In this document: positions 1 to 8,285 of the stretch, one piece after another
How positions within the stretch are numbered: the stretch's first letter is position 1
How the letters are laid out: each line of letters starts with the position of its first letter
From: Sphingomonas sp. DG1-23
GTDB taxonomy: Bacteria; Pseudomonadota; Alphaproteobacteria; Sphingomonadales; Sphingomonadaceae
NCBI RefSeq assembly: GCF_030730875.1
Contig: NZ_JAVAMA010000013.1
Span: 124,001 to 188,000, forward strand
Length of the DNA stretch: 64,000 nucleotides
Direction of reading: 5' to 3'
Program-made: the position numbers and the translations under genes
Notes under the pieces: generated by a model
Databases searched by the model: none
Seen by the model: only the letters and a program-made list of their open reading frames with translations
What the model was told of the DNA's origin: nothing

Positions 1-157
1 CATGACGCGGGTGGCGTTGCTCGCCGAGAAATCCGACCATCATCCCGAATGGTCCAATGTCTGGAACCGGGTCGACATATTGCTCACCACGCACGATGCC
101 GGTGGGCTGTCGCAACGCGACATTGCGATGGCGCACGCGATCGACGGATTGCTCTAG
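1..157 (+). CDS. Pterin-4a-carbinolamine dehydratase, C-terminal part (truncated by window edge)
   Basis: The open frame enters from the left edge (codons in phase from base 2) and stops with TAG at 155-157, so only about the last 51 residues are visible and the true start lies outside. The visible part contains [14 protein letters not shown] followed by [13 protein letters not shown], the conserved C-terminal half of 4a-hydroxytetrahydrobiopterin dehydratase (PCD/PhhB/DCoH). This enzyme dehydrates the carbinolamine formed by aromatic amino acid hydroxylases so that the pterin cofactor can be recycled in the cytoplasm. The stop shares the palindrome CTAG with the stop of the convergent SDR gene. 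Family assignment is firm; whether a phenylalanine hydroxylase gene lies upstream cannot be seen. Confidence 0.88.
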   Translation, partial: MTRVALLAEKSDHHPEWSNVWNRVDILLTTHDAGGLSQRDIAMAHAIDGLL

Positions 158-945
158 GCGATCGCGCCGCGCCGCATCTGCTTGCGCAGCGCGCCCGGCA
201 TCCAGCGCGCCGCAAAGGCGAGGCGGCGCGCGGTCTTGCCGATCAGGATATGGACCTTGTCGCGCTGGATGCCGTTCCAGATCTCCTCGGCCGCCTGATC
301 GACCGGCGTGAATTCGAGGCCCGCGGCGCGCACCGAATCGCGTGCGGTGCGATTGGTGCCCGAGACGTTCGAGTCGAGCAGAGGCGTGTCGATGAAGCTC
401 GGCATCACCACGCGGACCTTGATCCCCTCGGCGGCCCATTCGGCGTCGAGCGCTTCGGACAGTCCGCGCACCCCGAACTTGACCGCGGCATAGAGCGCCA
501 GCCCGCTCGACCCATAGATCGCCGCGGCGGAGGCGGTGTTGACCAGGGTCGCGCCCGGCGTCGCCTTGAGCAGGGGATATGCCGCGCGGGCGCCGTTGAT
601 GACGCCGACCAGATTGATCCCGACGATGCGGTCGATCTCGTCGTCGGTCGCGCCGGCGAGCTGTCCGCCCACGGCGATGCCGGCATTGTTGAACAGCACG
701 TCGAGCCGTCCGCCGCTCGCCGCGGCGAAAGCGGCGAGGGCATCGCGCCACTGGTCGCGATCGCGGACATCCATGACATGAATGGTCGCCATGCCGGCGG
801 GGAGCATCGCCTGCGTCGCCGCGAGCCCGGCGGCGTTGACGTCGGCGAGCCCGACCCGCCAGCCGCGTGCGGCGAACAGCTTCGCGACCGCCTGGCCGAT
901 GCCCGACGCGCCGCCGGTGATGAATATCGCTTTCTCGCCTGCCAT
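154..945 (-). CDS. SDR family NAD(P)-dependent oxidoreductase
   Basis: A 263-residue classical short-chain dehydrogenase/reductase. The Rossmann nucleotide motif TGGASGIG is at residues 10-17, NNAG at 86-89, the active-site Ser near 139, and the YAAVK catalytic Tyr/Lys at 152 and 156. The aspartate in LADVN (about residue 35) at the end of beta-2 suggests NAD rather than NADP preference, which is inference. The length is normal for the family and no membrane segment is seen. The substrate cannot be told from sequence. It is convergent with the pterin dehydratase and divergent from the osmoprotectant transporter, with only about 50 bases between the two starts, so the promoters must be back to back. 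Confidence 0.9.
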   Translation of the reverse strand: MAGEKAIFITGGASGIGQAVAKLFAARGWRVGLADVNAAGLAATQAMLPAGMATIHVMDVRDRDQWRDALAAFAAASGGRLDVLFNNAGIAVGGQLAGATDDEIDRIVGINLVGVINGARAAYPLLKATPGATLVNTASAAAIYGSSGLALYAAVKFGVRGLSEALDAEWAAEGIKVRVVMPSFIDTPLLDSNVSGTNRTARDSVRAAGLEFTPVDQAAEEIWNGIQRDKVHILIGKTARRLAFAARWMPGALRKQMRRGAIA

Positions 946-997
946 TCCGCCCCCCTGTTTTTGACCTTTTGCGCTTCATCCCGCACAAAAGCCGGCG

Positions 998-1765
998 ATG
1001 CCAGAGCAAAGCCGCAGCGTTACCTACAAAAATGTCAGTAATGTCTATGCGGGCGGCGTGACGGCGGTGGACCATGTGTCGCTCGAGATTGCCGGCGGCA
1101 GCTTCGTCGCCTTGGTCGGCGCCTCGGGATCGGGCAAATCGACCCTGCTCAAGATGGTCAACCGGCTGATCGAGCCGAGCGCGGGCGAAGTGCTGATCGG
1201 CGGCGAACCGGTACACGCCGAAGCGCCGCATCTGCTGCGCCGGCGGATCGGCTATGTGTTCCAGAATATCGGGCTGTTCCCGCATATGACCGTCGGCGAG
1301 AATGTCGCGATCGGGCTGCGGCTCGCCGGGGAACGCGATAGCGCCGCGCGCGTCGCCGAATTGCTCGATCTCGTCGAACTCCCCGCCGAACTCGCGCGGC
1401 GCCTGCCCGATGCGCTGTCAGGCGGCCAGCGCCAGCGCGTCGGCGTGGCGCGTGCGCTTGCCTGTCGGCCCCGGCTGTTGCTGATGGACGAACCGTTCGG
1501 CGCGCTCGACCCGGTGACCCGCGACGGACTCGGCAAGGCGATCCGCGCGCTGCACGACAGAATGGCACTCACCACCATCCTCGTCACCCACGACATGGCC
1601 GAGGCGCTGCTCCTCGCCGATCGTGTGCTGGTGATGGAAGCCGGGCGGATCGTCGCCGACGGCAGCCCGCGCGCGTTGCTGTCGGGAAAGGCCGGGACCG
1701 CGGCCGAAGCGCTGATCGGAGTGCCGCGCGAACAGGCGCGGCGGCTGGCGGAGCTGGAGAAGTGA
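998..1765 (+). CDS. Osmoprotectant (glycine betaine/choline-type) ABC transporter ATP-binding protein
   Basis: A 255-residue ABC ATPase. Walker A GASGSGKST is near residues 41-49, the Q-loop lies in YVFQNIGLFPHMT, the signature LSGGQRQRV is followed by Walker B LLLMDEPFGALD, and the switch histidine is in LVTHDMAEA. The style matches the ProV/OpuCA/YehX subfamily but it lacks the C-terminal CBS domains of full-length OpuCA. The next gene encodes a permease fused to a glycine-betaine-type binding domain, which makes compatible-solute import the best reading. The start at 998 is the first ATG of the conserved frame; no strong ribosome binding site is visible. The two transporter genes are separated by a repeat of about 140 bases. 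Confidence 0.9.
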   Translation: MPEQSRSVTYKNVSNVYAGGVTAVDHVSLEIAGGSFVALVGASGSGKSTLLKMVNRLIEPSAGEVLIGGEPVHAEAPHLLRRRIGYVFQNIGLFPHMTVGENVAIGLRLAGERDSAARVAELLDLVELPAELARRLPDALSGGQRQRVGVARALACRPRLLLMDEPFGALDPVTRDGLGKAIRALHDRMALTTILVTHDMAEALLLADRVLVMEAGRIVADGSPRALLSGKAGTAAEALIGVPREQARRLAELEK

Positions 1766-1778
1766 GGGGGACAATCCA

Positions 1779-1919
1779 GTTCCTCCCCGAGCTTGTCTCG
1801 GGGAGGGGGACTGCCGCGCAGCGGTGGTGGAGGGGCGCCGTCGAAGACGGCGGCTACGCCGCCGCCCCTCCACCAGCCTGCGGCTGGTCCCCCTCCCCCA
1901 GCGAGCTGGGGGAGGAATT
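1779..1919. repeat. Long palindromic repeat, family B copy 1, supplying the downstream RBS
   Basis: An imperfect inverted repeat of about 140 bases between the ATPase and permease genes. The outer part is CCTCCCCGAG...CTCGGGGAGG on the left and CCTCCCCCAG...CTGGGGGAGG on the right; the middle carries GGTGGAGGGGC and its complement GCCCCTCCACC around a GC-rich hairpin. The last bases, GGGGGAGGAATT, directly precede a GTG codon and act as Shine-Dalgarno for the permease. A second copy with the same architecture lies inside imuB at 44027-44163. Confidence 0.8.
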
Positions 1920-3443
1920 GTGAGCGCCGCCTTCTCCCGGGTGCCCGAATTGCTCGCCGAGCATCTGCTGCTGGCGCTCTCGGCGCTGCTGCTCGGGCTG
2001 GTGGTGAGCCTGCCGCTGGCGGTGCTGTCGTCGCGTAACAAGACCGTCGGCCGCATCGCGCTCGGCTTTGCCGGCCTCGTCCAGACCATTCCGAGCCTCG
2101 CCTTGCTCGCGCTCTTCTATCCGATCCTGCTGTGGCTCTCGGCGCTGGTCGGCGGCGGCATTCCGGCGCTCGGCTTCCTGCCGTCGCTGCTCGCGCTGTC
2201 GCTCTACGCCCTGCTGCCGATCCTCAGAAACGCCGTGACGGGCCTCGCCAATCTGGATCCCGCGGTGATCGAGGCCGCCGACGGCATGGGAATGACGCGC
2301 AATCAAAGATTGCGGCTGGTCGAGGCACCTTTGGTCGCGCCGGTGCTGATGGCGGGGATCCGCACCGCCGCGGTCTGGACGATCGGCGCGGCGACCTTGT
2401 CGACCACGGTGGGCCAGCCGAGCCTCGGCGACCTGATCTTCGCCGGGCTGCAGACGCAGAACTGGGCGCTGGTGCTCGCCGGCTGCGCCGCCGCTGCGGG
2501 GCTGGCGCTCGGAGTCGATGCGCTGCTCGGGCTGGCCGAGTTCGGCATCGCGCGACGGCGGCGTGGGCTGGTCTGGGGCAGCCTCGCCGCGTTGCTGACG
2601 ATCGCGGTGGTCGCACTGGCGCCGGCATGGCCGGCGGCGCGGGGCATTGTGACGATCGGCGCCAAGGGTTTCTCCGAGCAATATATCCTCGCCCGGCTGA
2701 TCGGGCATCGGCTCGAGGCGGCAGGCTATGAGGTGCGCTACCGTGAAGGGCTCGGTTCGGCAGTCGCGTTCGGCGCGCTCGCGGCGGGGGATGTCGACGT
2801 CTATGTCGATTATTCGGGGACGATCTGGACCAACCAGATGCAGCGCAGCGACGTTCCGCCGCGCGCGGCGATCGTCGCCGGCGTCGCCCAATGGGCCAAG
2901 GCGACGCACGGCGTGACGCTGCTCGGGTCGCTGGGGTTCGAGAACGCCTATGCCTTTGCGATGCGCGGCGAAGACGCGAAGCGGCGGGGCATCGCCAGTC
3001 TGAGCGACCTCGCGCGCCAGGCGGGCGAACTCGACTTCGCCACCGATGTCGAGTTCCTCGAACGCCCCGAATGGGCGGCGGTGCGCCGTGCCTATGGCCT
3101 GCGCTTCAAATCGGCGCACCCCTATCAGCCGACCTTCATGTACCGCGCCCTCGCCAGCGGAGAGGCCGATGTGATTCCCGCATTCTCGTCCGACGGGCGG
3201 ATTGCGGCCGATCGGCTCGCCATCCTGCAAGACCCCGAGGGGGCGATCCCCGGCTATGACGCGGTACTGCTGCTCGCCCCGCGGCGTGCGGAGGACAGCC
3301 GGTTTCAGGCGGCGTTGCGCCCGCTGATCGGCGCGATTCGAGTGGAGAAGATGCGCGAGGCGAACTATCTGGTCGACCGCGATATGGACAAGCAAAGCCC
3401 CGATCAGGCAGCCCGGTGGCTCGCAGATGGACTCGGGCGCTGA
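1920..3443 (+). CDS. Osmoprotectant ABC transporter permease fused to substrate-binding protein
   Basis: About 507 residues from the GTG at 1920, which is preceded at good spacing by GGGGGAGG. The open frame continues upstream to 1824, but that part is translated repeat DNA. The N-terminal half (to about residue 215) is a hydrophobic binding-protein-dependent permease domain with several membrane helices and the coupling-loop style EAADGMGMTRNQRLR. The C-terminal part begins after a further membrane segment near IVTIGAKGFSEQYILAR and is an OpuAC/QAT-type substrate-binding domain, with DVYVDYSGTIW typical of quaternary-amine binders. This OpuC-like permease/binding fusion tethers the receptor to the membrane. 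Substrate (betaine, choline or similar) is inferred from the family. Confidence 0.88.
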   Translation: MSAAFSRVPELLAEHLLLALSALLLGLVVSLPLAVLSSRNKTVGRIALGFAGLVQTIPSLALLALFYPILLWLSALVGGGIPALGFLPSLLALSLYALLPILRNAVTGLANLDPAVIEAADGMGMTRNQRLRLVEAPLVAPVLMAGIRTAAVWTIGAATLSTTVGQPSLGDLIFAGLQTQNWALVLAGCAAAAGLALGVDALLGLAEFGIARRRRGLVWGSLAALLTIAVVALAPAWPAARGIVTIGAKGFSEQYILARLIGHRLEAAGYEVRYREGLGSAVAFGALAAGDVDVYVDYSGTIWTNQMQRSDVPPRAAIVAGVAQWAKATHGVTLLGSLGFENAYAFAMRGEDAKRRGIASLSDLARQAGELDFATDVEFLERPEWAAVRRAYGLRFKSAHPYQPTFMYRALASGEADVIPAFSSDGRIAADRLAILQDPEGAIPGYDAVLLLAPRRAEDSRFQAALRPLIGAIRVEKMREANYLVDRDMDKQSPDQAARWLADGLGR

Positions 3444-3486
3444 ATTCGCGTTATCGCTAACACAAAGAACAGAGGGAGGAGCTGAG

Positions 3487-5958
3487 ATGCGGTCTGGAAC
3501 CAAGCTGTTGCTTGCGAGCACGATTCTATGGGCCGCGCCGGCTTTGGCGCAGCAGGCGCCGACAGCGCTGTCGGGCGGGCCGACCGTCGCCGATCCCGCC
3601 AAATGGCCGAGGACCGCAAGCGAAGGACTGGTCGATCCCGAGACCGAGAAATTCGTCTCCGGCTTGCTGGCGAAGATGACGCTGGAGCAGAAGGTCGGGC
3701 AGATGATCCAGGGCGATATCGCCAGCATCAAGCCCGAGGAATTGCGCCGATATCCGCTCGGCTCGATCCTCGCCGGGGGCAATTCGCCGCCGCTTTCGGG
3801 CAATGACCGCTCGGGCCAGGCCGATTGGGTCGCCACCGCACGCGCCTTCCGCGCGGTCGCGATGGAGCCGCATCCCGGCGGCGTCACCATCCCGCTGATC
3901 TTCGGCGTGGACGCGGTCCACGGCAACAACAATGTCGTCGGCGCGGTGATCTTCCCGCACAATATCGGGCTCGGCGCCGCCAACGACCCTTCGCTGATTC
4001 GCCGCATCGGCGAGGCCACCGCCGCCGAGACCGCCGCCGCCGGCCCCGATTGGGCGTTCGGCCCGACGCTCGCGGTGCCGCAGGACGATCGCTGGGGCCG
4101 CAGCTATGAAGGCTATTCGGAGGATCCGGCGATCGTCCGCGCCTTTGCCGGCGAGATGGTCCGCGGGCTGCAGGGCGAACCCGGCACCACCGGCCGGATC
4201 CAGAAGGGCAAGGTCGCCGCATCGGCCAAGCATTTCCTCGGCGACGGCGGCACCTTCAACGGCGTGGACCAGGGCGATACGCGGGTCAGCGAGGACGAGC
4301 TGATCGCGATCCACGGTGCCGGCTATCCCAAGGCGATCGAGGCCGGCGCTTTGACCGTGATGGCATCGTACAACAGCTGGAACGGCGCCAAGATGCACGG
4401 CAACAAGTCTCTGCTCACCGACGTGCTCAAGGGCCGGATGGGGTTCGATGGCTTCGTCGTCGGCGACTGGAACGGCCATGGCCAGATCCCCGGCTGCACG
4501 CCCACCGATTGCGCCGCGACCTTCAACGCCGGGCTCGACATGGCGATGGCGCCCGACAGCTGGAAAGGGCTGTTCGAATCGACCGTGCGGCACGTCAAGG
4601 ACGGCACGATCCCGATGGCACGGGTCGACGATGCGGTACGCCGCATCCTGCGCGTCAAGGCCAGGCTGGGCCTGTTCGAGCCGGCGCGGCCGATCGAGGG
4701 CAAGACCGATGTGCTGGGCAGCCCCGAGCACCGCGCCATTGCGCGCGAGGCCGCCGCCAAATCGCTCGTCCTGCTCAAGAACAATGGCGTGCTGCCGGTG
4801 AGGGCCGGCGCCAGGGTGCTGGTCGCGGGGCCGGGCGCGGACTCGATGGGAATGCAGACCGGCGGCTGGACGTTGAGCTGGCAGGGCGACGGCAACGGCA
4901 ACGAGCTGTTCCCCAATGGCGAGACGATCTTCGCAGGGGTGAAAAAGGCCGTCGAGACTGCCGGCGGCACCGCGACGCTCTCGCCCGACGGCACCTTCAC
5001 GTCGCAGCCCGACGTCGCGATCGTGGTGTTCGGCGAGCAGCCTTATGCCGAGATGCGCGGCGACGTGCGCACGCTCGAATTCCAGCCCGGCGACAAGCAG
5101 GCGCTGGGGCTGCTCAAGCGGCTCAAGAATGCCGGCGTGCCGGTGGTTTCGGTGTTCCTCTCGGGGCGCCCGCTCTGGACCAATCCCGAGATCAACGCAT
5201 CGGATGCCTTCGTCGCGGCATGGCTGCCGGGCAGCGAGGGCGGCGCGGTCGCCGATGTCCTGGTCGGCGACGCCCAGGGCAAGCCGCGCAGCGACTTCAA
5301 GGGCCGGCTGTCGTTCAGCTGGCCCAAGACCGCGGGCCAGTTCGCGCTCAACAAGGGCAAGCCGGGCTACGATCCGCTGTTCGCGCTCGGCTATGGCCTG
5401 AGCTATGCCAAGGGTGCCGACGTCGCGGCGCTGAGCGAGGAAGCGGGGATCGACCCGTCGCTCGGCAACACCAGCACCTATTTCGCCAAGGGCGTGACTC
5501 CGGCTCCCTTCTCCTTCGCGACCGACAGCCGGATCACGCGGAAGACCGTCGACGGTCCGCAGACGCAGGAAGGCGCGCAGCAGCTCGTCTGGCCCGCTGG
5601 CCCGGCGACCTTGCGGATCGGCGGCGGCGACCTCGATCTCAGCCGCGAGGCCAATGGCGATCTGTCGCTGCAGATCAGCTACCGGGTCGATCGCGCGCCC
5701 GCGGGCAAGGTGCGGCTGTCGATGGAAGGCGGCGCCAACAAGGGCGCGATCGACGCGACCAGCCTGTTCACCGGCCAGACGGGCACATGGCGCACCGCCA
5801 AGATCTTCCTCAAATGCTATCAGCAGAACGGCGTGGACCTGACCAGGGTCAGCGCGCCCCTGGTGCTGCAGGCATCGGGACCGTTCGGGCTCAGCATCGC
5901 CGATGTGCGGATCGTCTCCGACCCGAACGCGTCGATCTGCCCCGGAGCGAAGCCTTGA
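3487..5958 (+). CDS. Glycoside hydrolase family 3 beta-glucosidase, exported
   Basis: About 823 residues starting at the ATG at 3487, just after AGGGAGGAG. An in-frame extension to 3427 is possible but would bury the signal peptide. Residues 1-22 form a signal peptide ending in APALAQQ. The GH3 N-terminal barrel follows, with KHFLGDGGT and the nucleophile Asp in GFVVGDWNGHG, then the GH3 C-terminal domain (AAAKSLVLLKNNGVLP) and an extra C-terminal beta domain. The overall shape matches periplasmic 1,4-beta-D-glucan glucohydrolases that trim cello-oligosaccharides or other beta-glucosides. It is coupled to the next gene, an aldose 1-epimerase, which would interconvert the released sugar anomers. 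Confidence 0.92.
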   Translation: MRSGTKLLLASTILWAAPALAQQAPTALSGGPTVADPAKWPRTASEGLVDPETEKFVSGLLAKMTLEQKVGQMIQGDIASIKPEELRRYPLGSILAGGNSPPLSGNDRSGQADWVATARAFRAVAMEPHPGGVTIPLIFGVDAVHGNNNVVGAVIFPHNIGLGAANDPSLIRRIGEATAAETAAAGPDWAFGPTLAVPQDDRWGRSYEGYSEDPAIVRAFAGEMVRGLQGEPGTTGRIQKGKVAASAKHFLGDGGTFNGVDQGDTRVSEDELIAIHGAGYPKAIEAGALTVMASYNSWNGAKMHGNKSLLTDVLKGRMGFDGFVVGDWNGHGQIPGCTPTDCAATFNAGLDMAMAPDSWKGLFESTVRHVKDGTIPMARVDDAVRRILRVKARLGLFEPARPIEGKTDVLGSPEHRAIAREAAAKSLVLLKNNGVLPVRAGARVLVAGPGADSMGMQTGGWTLSWQGDGNGNELFPNGETIFAGVKKAVETAGGTATLSPDGTFTSQPDVAIVVFGEQPYAEMRGDVRTLEFQPGDKQALGLLKRLKNAGVPVVSVFLSGRPLWTNPEINASDAFVAAWLPGSEGGAVADVLVGDAQGKPRSDFKGRLSFSWPKTAGQFALNKGKPGYDPLFALGYGLSYAKGADVAALSEEAGIDPSLGNTSTYFAKGVTPAPFSFATDSRITRKTVDGPQTQEGAQQLVWPAGPATLRIGGGDLDLSREANGDLSLQISYRVDRAPAGKVRLSMEGGANKGAIDATSLFTGQTGTWRTAKIFLKCYQQNGVDLTRVSAPLVLQASGPFGLSIADVRIVSDPNASICPGAKP

Positions 5959-6995
5959 GCGGAGCCGCGGCGATCGGGACGATCGAGATTGCCCGCGGCG
6001 GCTATCGCGCCGAGCTGCTCACGCTCGGCGCGGCGCTGCGCAAGCTGGAAGTGCCGGGGCGCGACGGCAAAAGCGCCAATGTCGTGCTCGGCTATCGCGA
6101 GCTCGACGAATATCGCGCGCATCCGCGCTTCTACGGAGTGATCGCCGGCCGCTATGCCAATCGCATCGGCGGCGCGCGGTTCAGCCTCGACGGCATGGAA
6201 TATCGGCTGCCGGCCAACAACGGCGCCAACAGCCTGCATTCGGGACCCGGCGGCTTCGACGTGCAGAACTGGACGGTCGCGGCGCGCGATGCGCATTCGG
6301 TGACCTTCGCGCTGATGAGCCCGGATGGTGACAATGGCTTTCCCGGCAATCTTCACGTGCGGGCGCGCTATGCGATCGAGGCCGACGGCCTGTCGATCAG
6401 CCTGCGGGCGACGACCGACCGCGCGACGGTCGTCAACCTGACCAACCACGCATATTTCAACCTTGCGGGCGAAAGCAGCGGCGCGACGGTGCTCGACCAT
6501 GTGCTGCAGATTCCGGCGAGCCAGATCACGCCGGTCGATGCGGCGCTGATCCCGACCGGCGAGCTCAGATCGGTCGACGGCACGCCGTTCGATTTCCGCA
6601 CGCCCAAGACGATCGGCCGTGACATGGATGCGGCCGATCCCCAGCTCGGGCTCGGCCATGGCTATGACCATAATTTCGTATTGGTCGGCGCCGCGGGGAC
6701 GATCCGGCGGATCGCGACTCTGTTCGATCCGGGATCGGGCCGGGTGATGGAGGTGCATTCGACCGAGCCGGGAGTGCAGCTCTACACCGGCAACCACCTC
6801 GCAGGCGGCGCGCCCGGGACCGGCGGCGGGAGCTATCCGGCGCGTGGCGGGCTTTGCCTCGAGCCGCAGAAATTCCCCGACAGCCCCAACAAGCCGAACT
6901 TTCCGACGGCGCGGCTCGATCCGGGGCAGGAATATCGCCACGACATGGCGTTCCGGTTTCGGATTGCGAGCGATGCGGCCGGAGCGATGGGCTAG
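5955..6995 (+). CDS. galM: Aldose 1-epimerase (mutarotase)
   Basis: About 346 residues from a TTG at 5955 that overlaps the TGA of the GH3 gene (TTGA), with GGAGCGA just upstream. This suggests translational coupling. Conserved galactose mutarotase motifs are visible: GRYANRIGGARF, NGANSLHSG (substrate-binding His), LTNHAYFNLAG (catalytic His region), HGYDHNFVL and the C-terminal GLCLEPQKFPDSPN with the catalytic Glu. No signal peptide is evident at the chosen start, so the enzyme is probably cytoplasmic while its partner hydrolase is exported. The stop shares CTAG with the convergent DUF445 gene. Confidence 0.9.
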   Translation: MSGAAAIGTIEIARGGYRAELLTLGAALRKLEVPGRDGKSANVVLGYRELDEYRAHPRFYGVIAGRYANRIGGARFSLDGMEYRLPANNGANSLHSGPGGFDVQNWTVAARDAHSVTFALMSPDGDNGFPGNLHVRARYAIEADGLSISLRATTDRATVVNLTNHAYFNLAGESSGATVLDHVLQIPASQITPVDAALIPTGELRSVDGTPFDFRTPKTIGRDMDAADPQLGLGHGYDHNFVLVGAAGTIRRIATLFDPGSGRVMEVHSTEPGVQLYTGNHLAGGAPGTGGGSYPARGGLCLEPQKFPDSPNKPNFPTARLDPGQEYRHDMAFRFRIASDAAGAMG

Positions 6996-8254
6996 AGCGC
7001 TGCGTCCGCGGCGTGGATCGCCACGCCGACCAATCCGCCGACCAGGGTCCCGTTGATGCGGATATATTGCAGGTCGCGTCCCACGGCATTTTCCAGCCGC
7101 CCGGTGATCGTCTGCGCGTCCCAGCCGCGGATCGTGTCCGAGACCAATCGGACGATCCCGTCGCCATAATCCGATGCGGCGCCCACCGCGGCGCGGCGGA
7201 CGAAGCGGTTGATCGTGTCGGCCAGCCGGGCGTCGCCCTGCAGCGTCTCGCCGAGCTGGCGAAGCGCGCCGCCGAGATCGCCGGCCAGCACGCGATCGGG
7301 ATTGCGCGCGAGCCGCAGCAGCGCCGCGCGGCCCGATTCCCATACGCCCATCCACCAATCGCCGAGCGCGGGATTGTCGAGCAATTCGTTCTTGAACGCC
7401 TCGACCTGCGCGCGCCGGTCGGCATCGTGCTCGAGATCGTGGGCGAGCTTGGCCAAGCCCTCTTCGGCCTTGGCGCGCAGCGGATGGCCGGGATCCTCGG
7501 CCATGTCGCCGATCAGCCTAGCGAGCCCGGCGATGATCTTGTTGGCGAGCGTCTCGTCGAGCCCGGTCCAGCGCATCACCGAACCCGAACGCTCGTGGAC
7601 CATCTGGCGGATCATATGCTCGTTCGCGTCGAGCACCTTGGCCGCCCAATGGACGATGCCGTCGAGCAAGGGCCGGTGCCGGTCCTCCTGCATCGCGGTG
7701 GCGAGCGCCCGTCCCAGCAAGGGCGCGATCTCGAGACCGCGCAGTCGCTCGGCCAGCGCGCGCCGCGCCATCCCGCCGAGCCGCTCCTGGTCGAGCGCTT
7801 CGAGTATGTCGGCCGCCAGCCGGCCAATGCCCGCGCGCAGCCGCCCGCGGCCCGCGCCCGGATCGGCTAGCCAGCGGCCGGCGGCGCGCGCGACGTCGAC
7901 TCGCTGCATCCGCCGCGCGACGACGCGGGGGATCAGGAAATTGTCGCGCAGAAAGGCTGCCAGCGTGCCGGCGATCCGGTCCTTGTTGCGCGGAATGATC
8001 GCGGTGTGCGGGATCGGCAGATGAAGCGGGTGGCGGAACAAAGCCGTCACTGCGAACCAGTCGGCCAGCCCGCCGACCATCGCCGCCTCCGAAAAGGCGC
8101 GGATATAGCCGATCGCGGGATGGACGGAGTCGAAGTGACGCGCCGCGAGGAAGATCGCGGCCATCAGCACGAGCAGCCCGGTCGCGACCAGCCGCATGCG
8201 CCGGAGGCCCGCGGGGACGGCCTCAACCGAAAGGGGAGCGCGCGACCTCGTCAC
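6992..8254 (-). CDS. DUF445 domain-containing membrane protein
   Basis: A 420-residue protein of the YjiN/DUF445 family. An N-terminal membrane helix (LVATGLLVLMAAIFLAARHF) is followed by the family motif around AMVGGLADWFAVTALFRHPL and IPHTAIIPRNKDRIAGTL. A long helical, charged central region follows, and a short C-terminal hydrophobic helix contains LVGGLVGVAIHA. These proteins are inner-membrane proteins of unknown function. The stop overlaps the galM stop through CTAG. It lies just downstream of, and on the same strand as, the RND pump genes, with 31 bases between, so it may be co-transcribed. Confidence 0.88.
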   Translation of the reverse strand: MTRSRAPLSVEAVPAGLRRMRLVATGLLVLMAAIFLAARHFDSVHPAIGYIRAFSEAAMVGGLADWFAVTALFRHPLHLPIPHTAIIPRNKDRIAGTLAAFLRDNFLIPRVVARRMQRVDVARAAGRWLADPGAGRGRLRAGIGRLAADILEALDQERLGGMARRALAERLRGLEIAPLLGRALATAMQEDRHRPLLDGIVHWAAKVLDANEHMIRQMVHERSGSVMRWTGLDETLANKIIAGLARLIGDMAEDPGHPLRAKAEEGLAKLAHDLEHDADRRAQVEAFKNELLDNPALGDWWMGVWESGRAALLRLARNPDRVLAGDLGGALRQLGETLQGDARLADTINRFVRRAAVGAASDYGDGIVRLVSDTIRGWDAQTITGRLENAVGRDLQYIRINGTLVGGLVGVAIHAADAAL

Positions 8255-8285
8255 ACGCTCCCCAATACTCGAACCGCGCGGAAGT

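Noticed and set aside
1824-1919. ATG at 1824 as start of the transporter permease
   Set aside because: The 32 extra residues are translated palindromic repeat (Arg/Pro-rich), and the GTG at 1920 has a strong Shine-Dalgarno.
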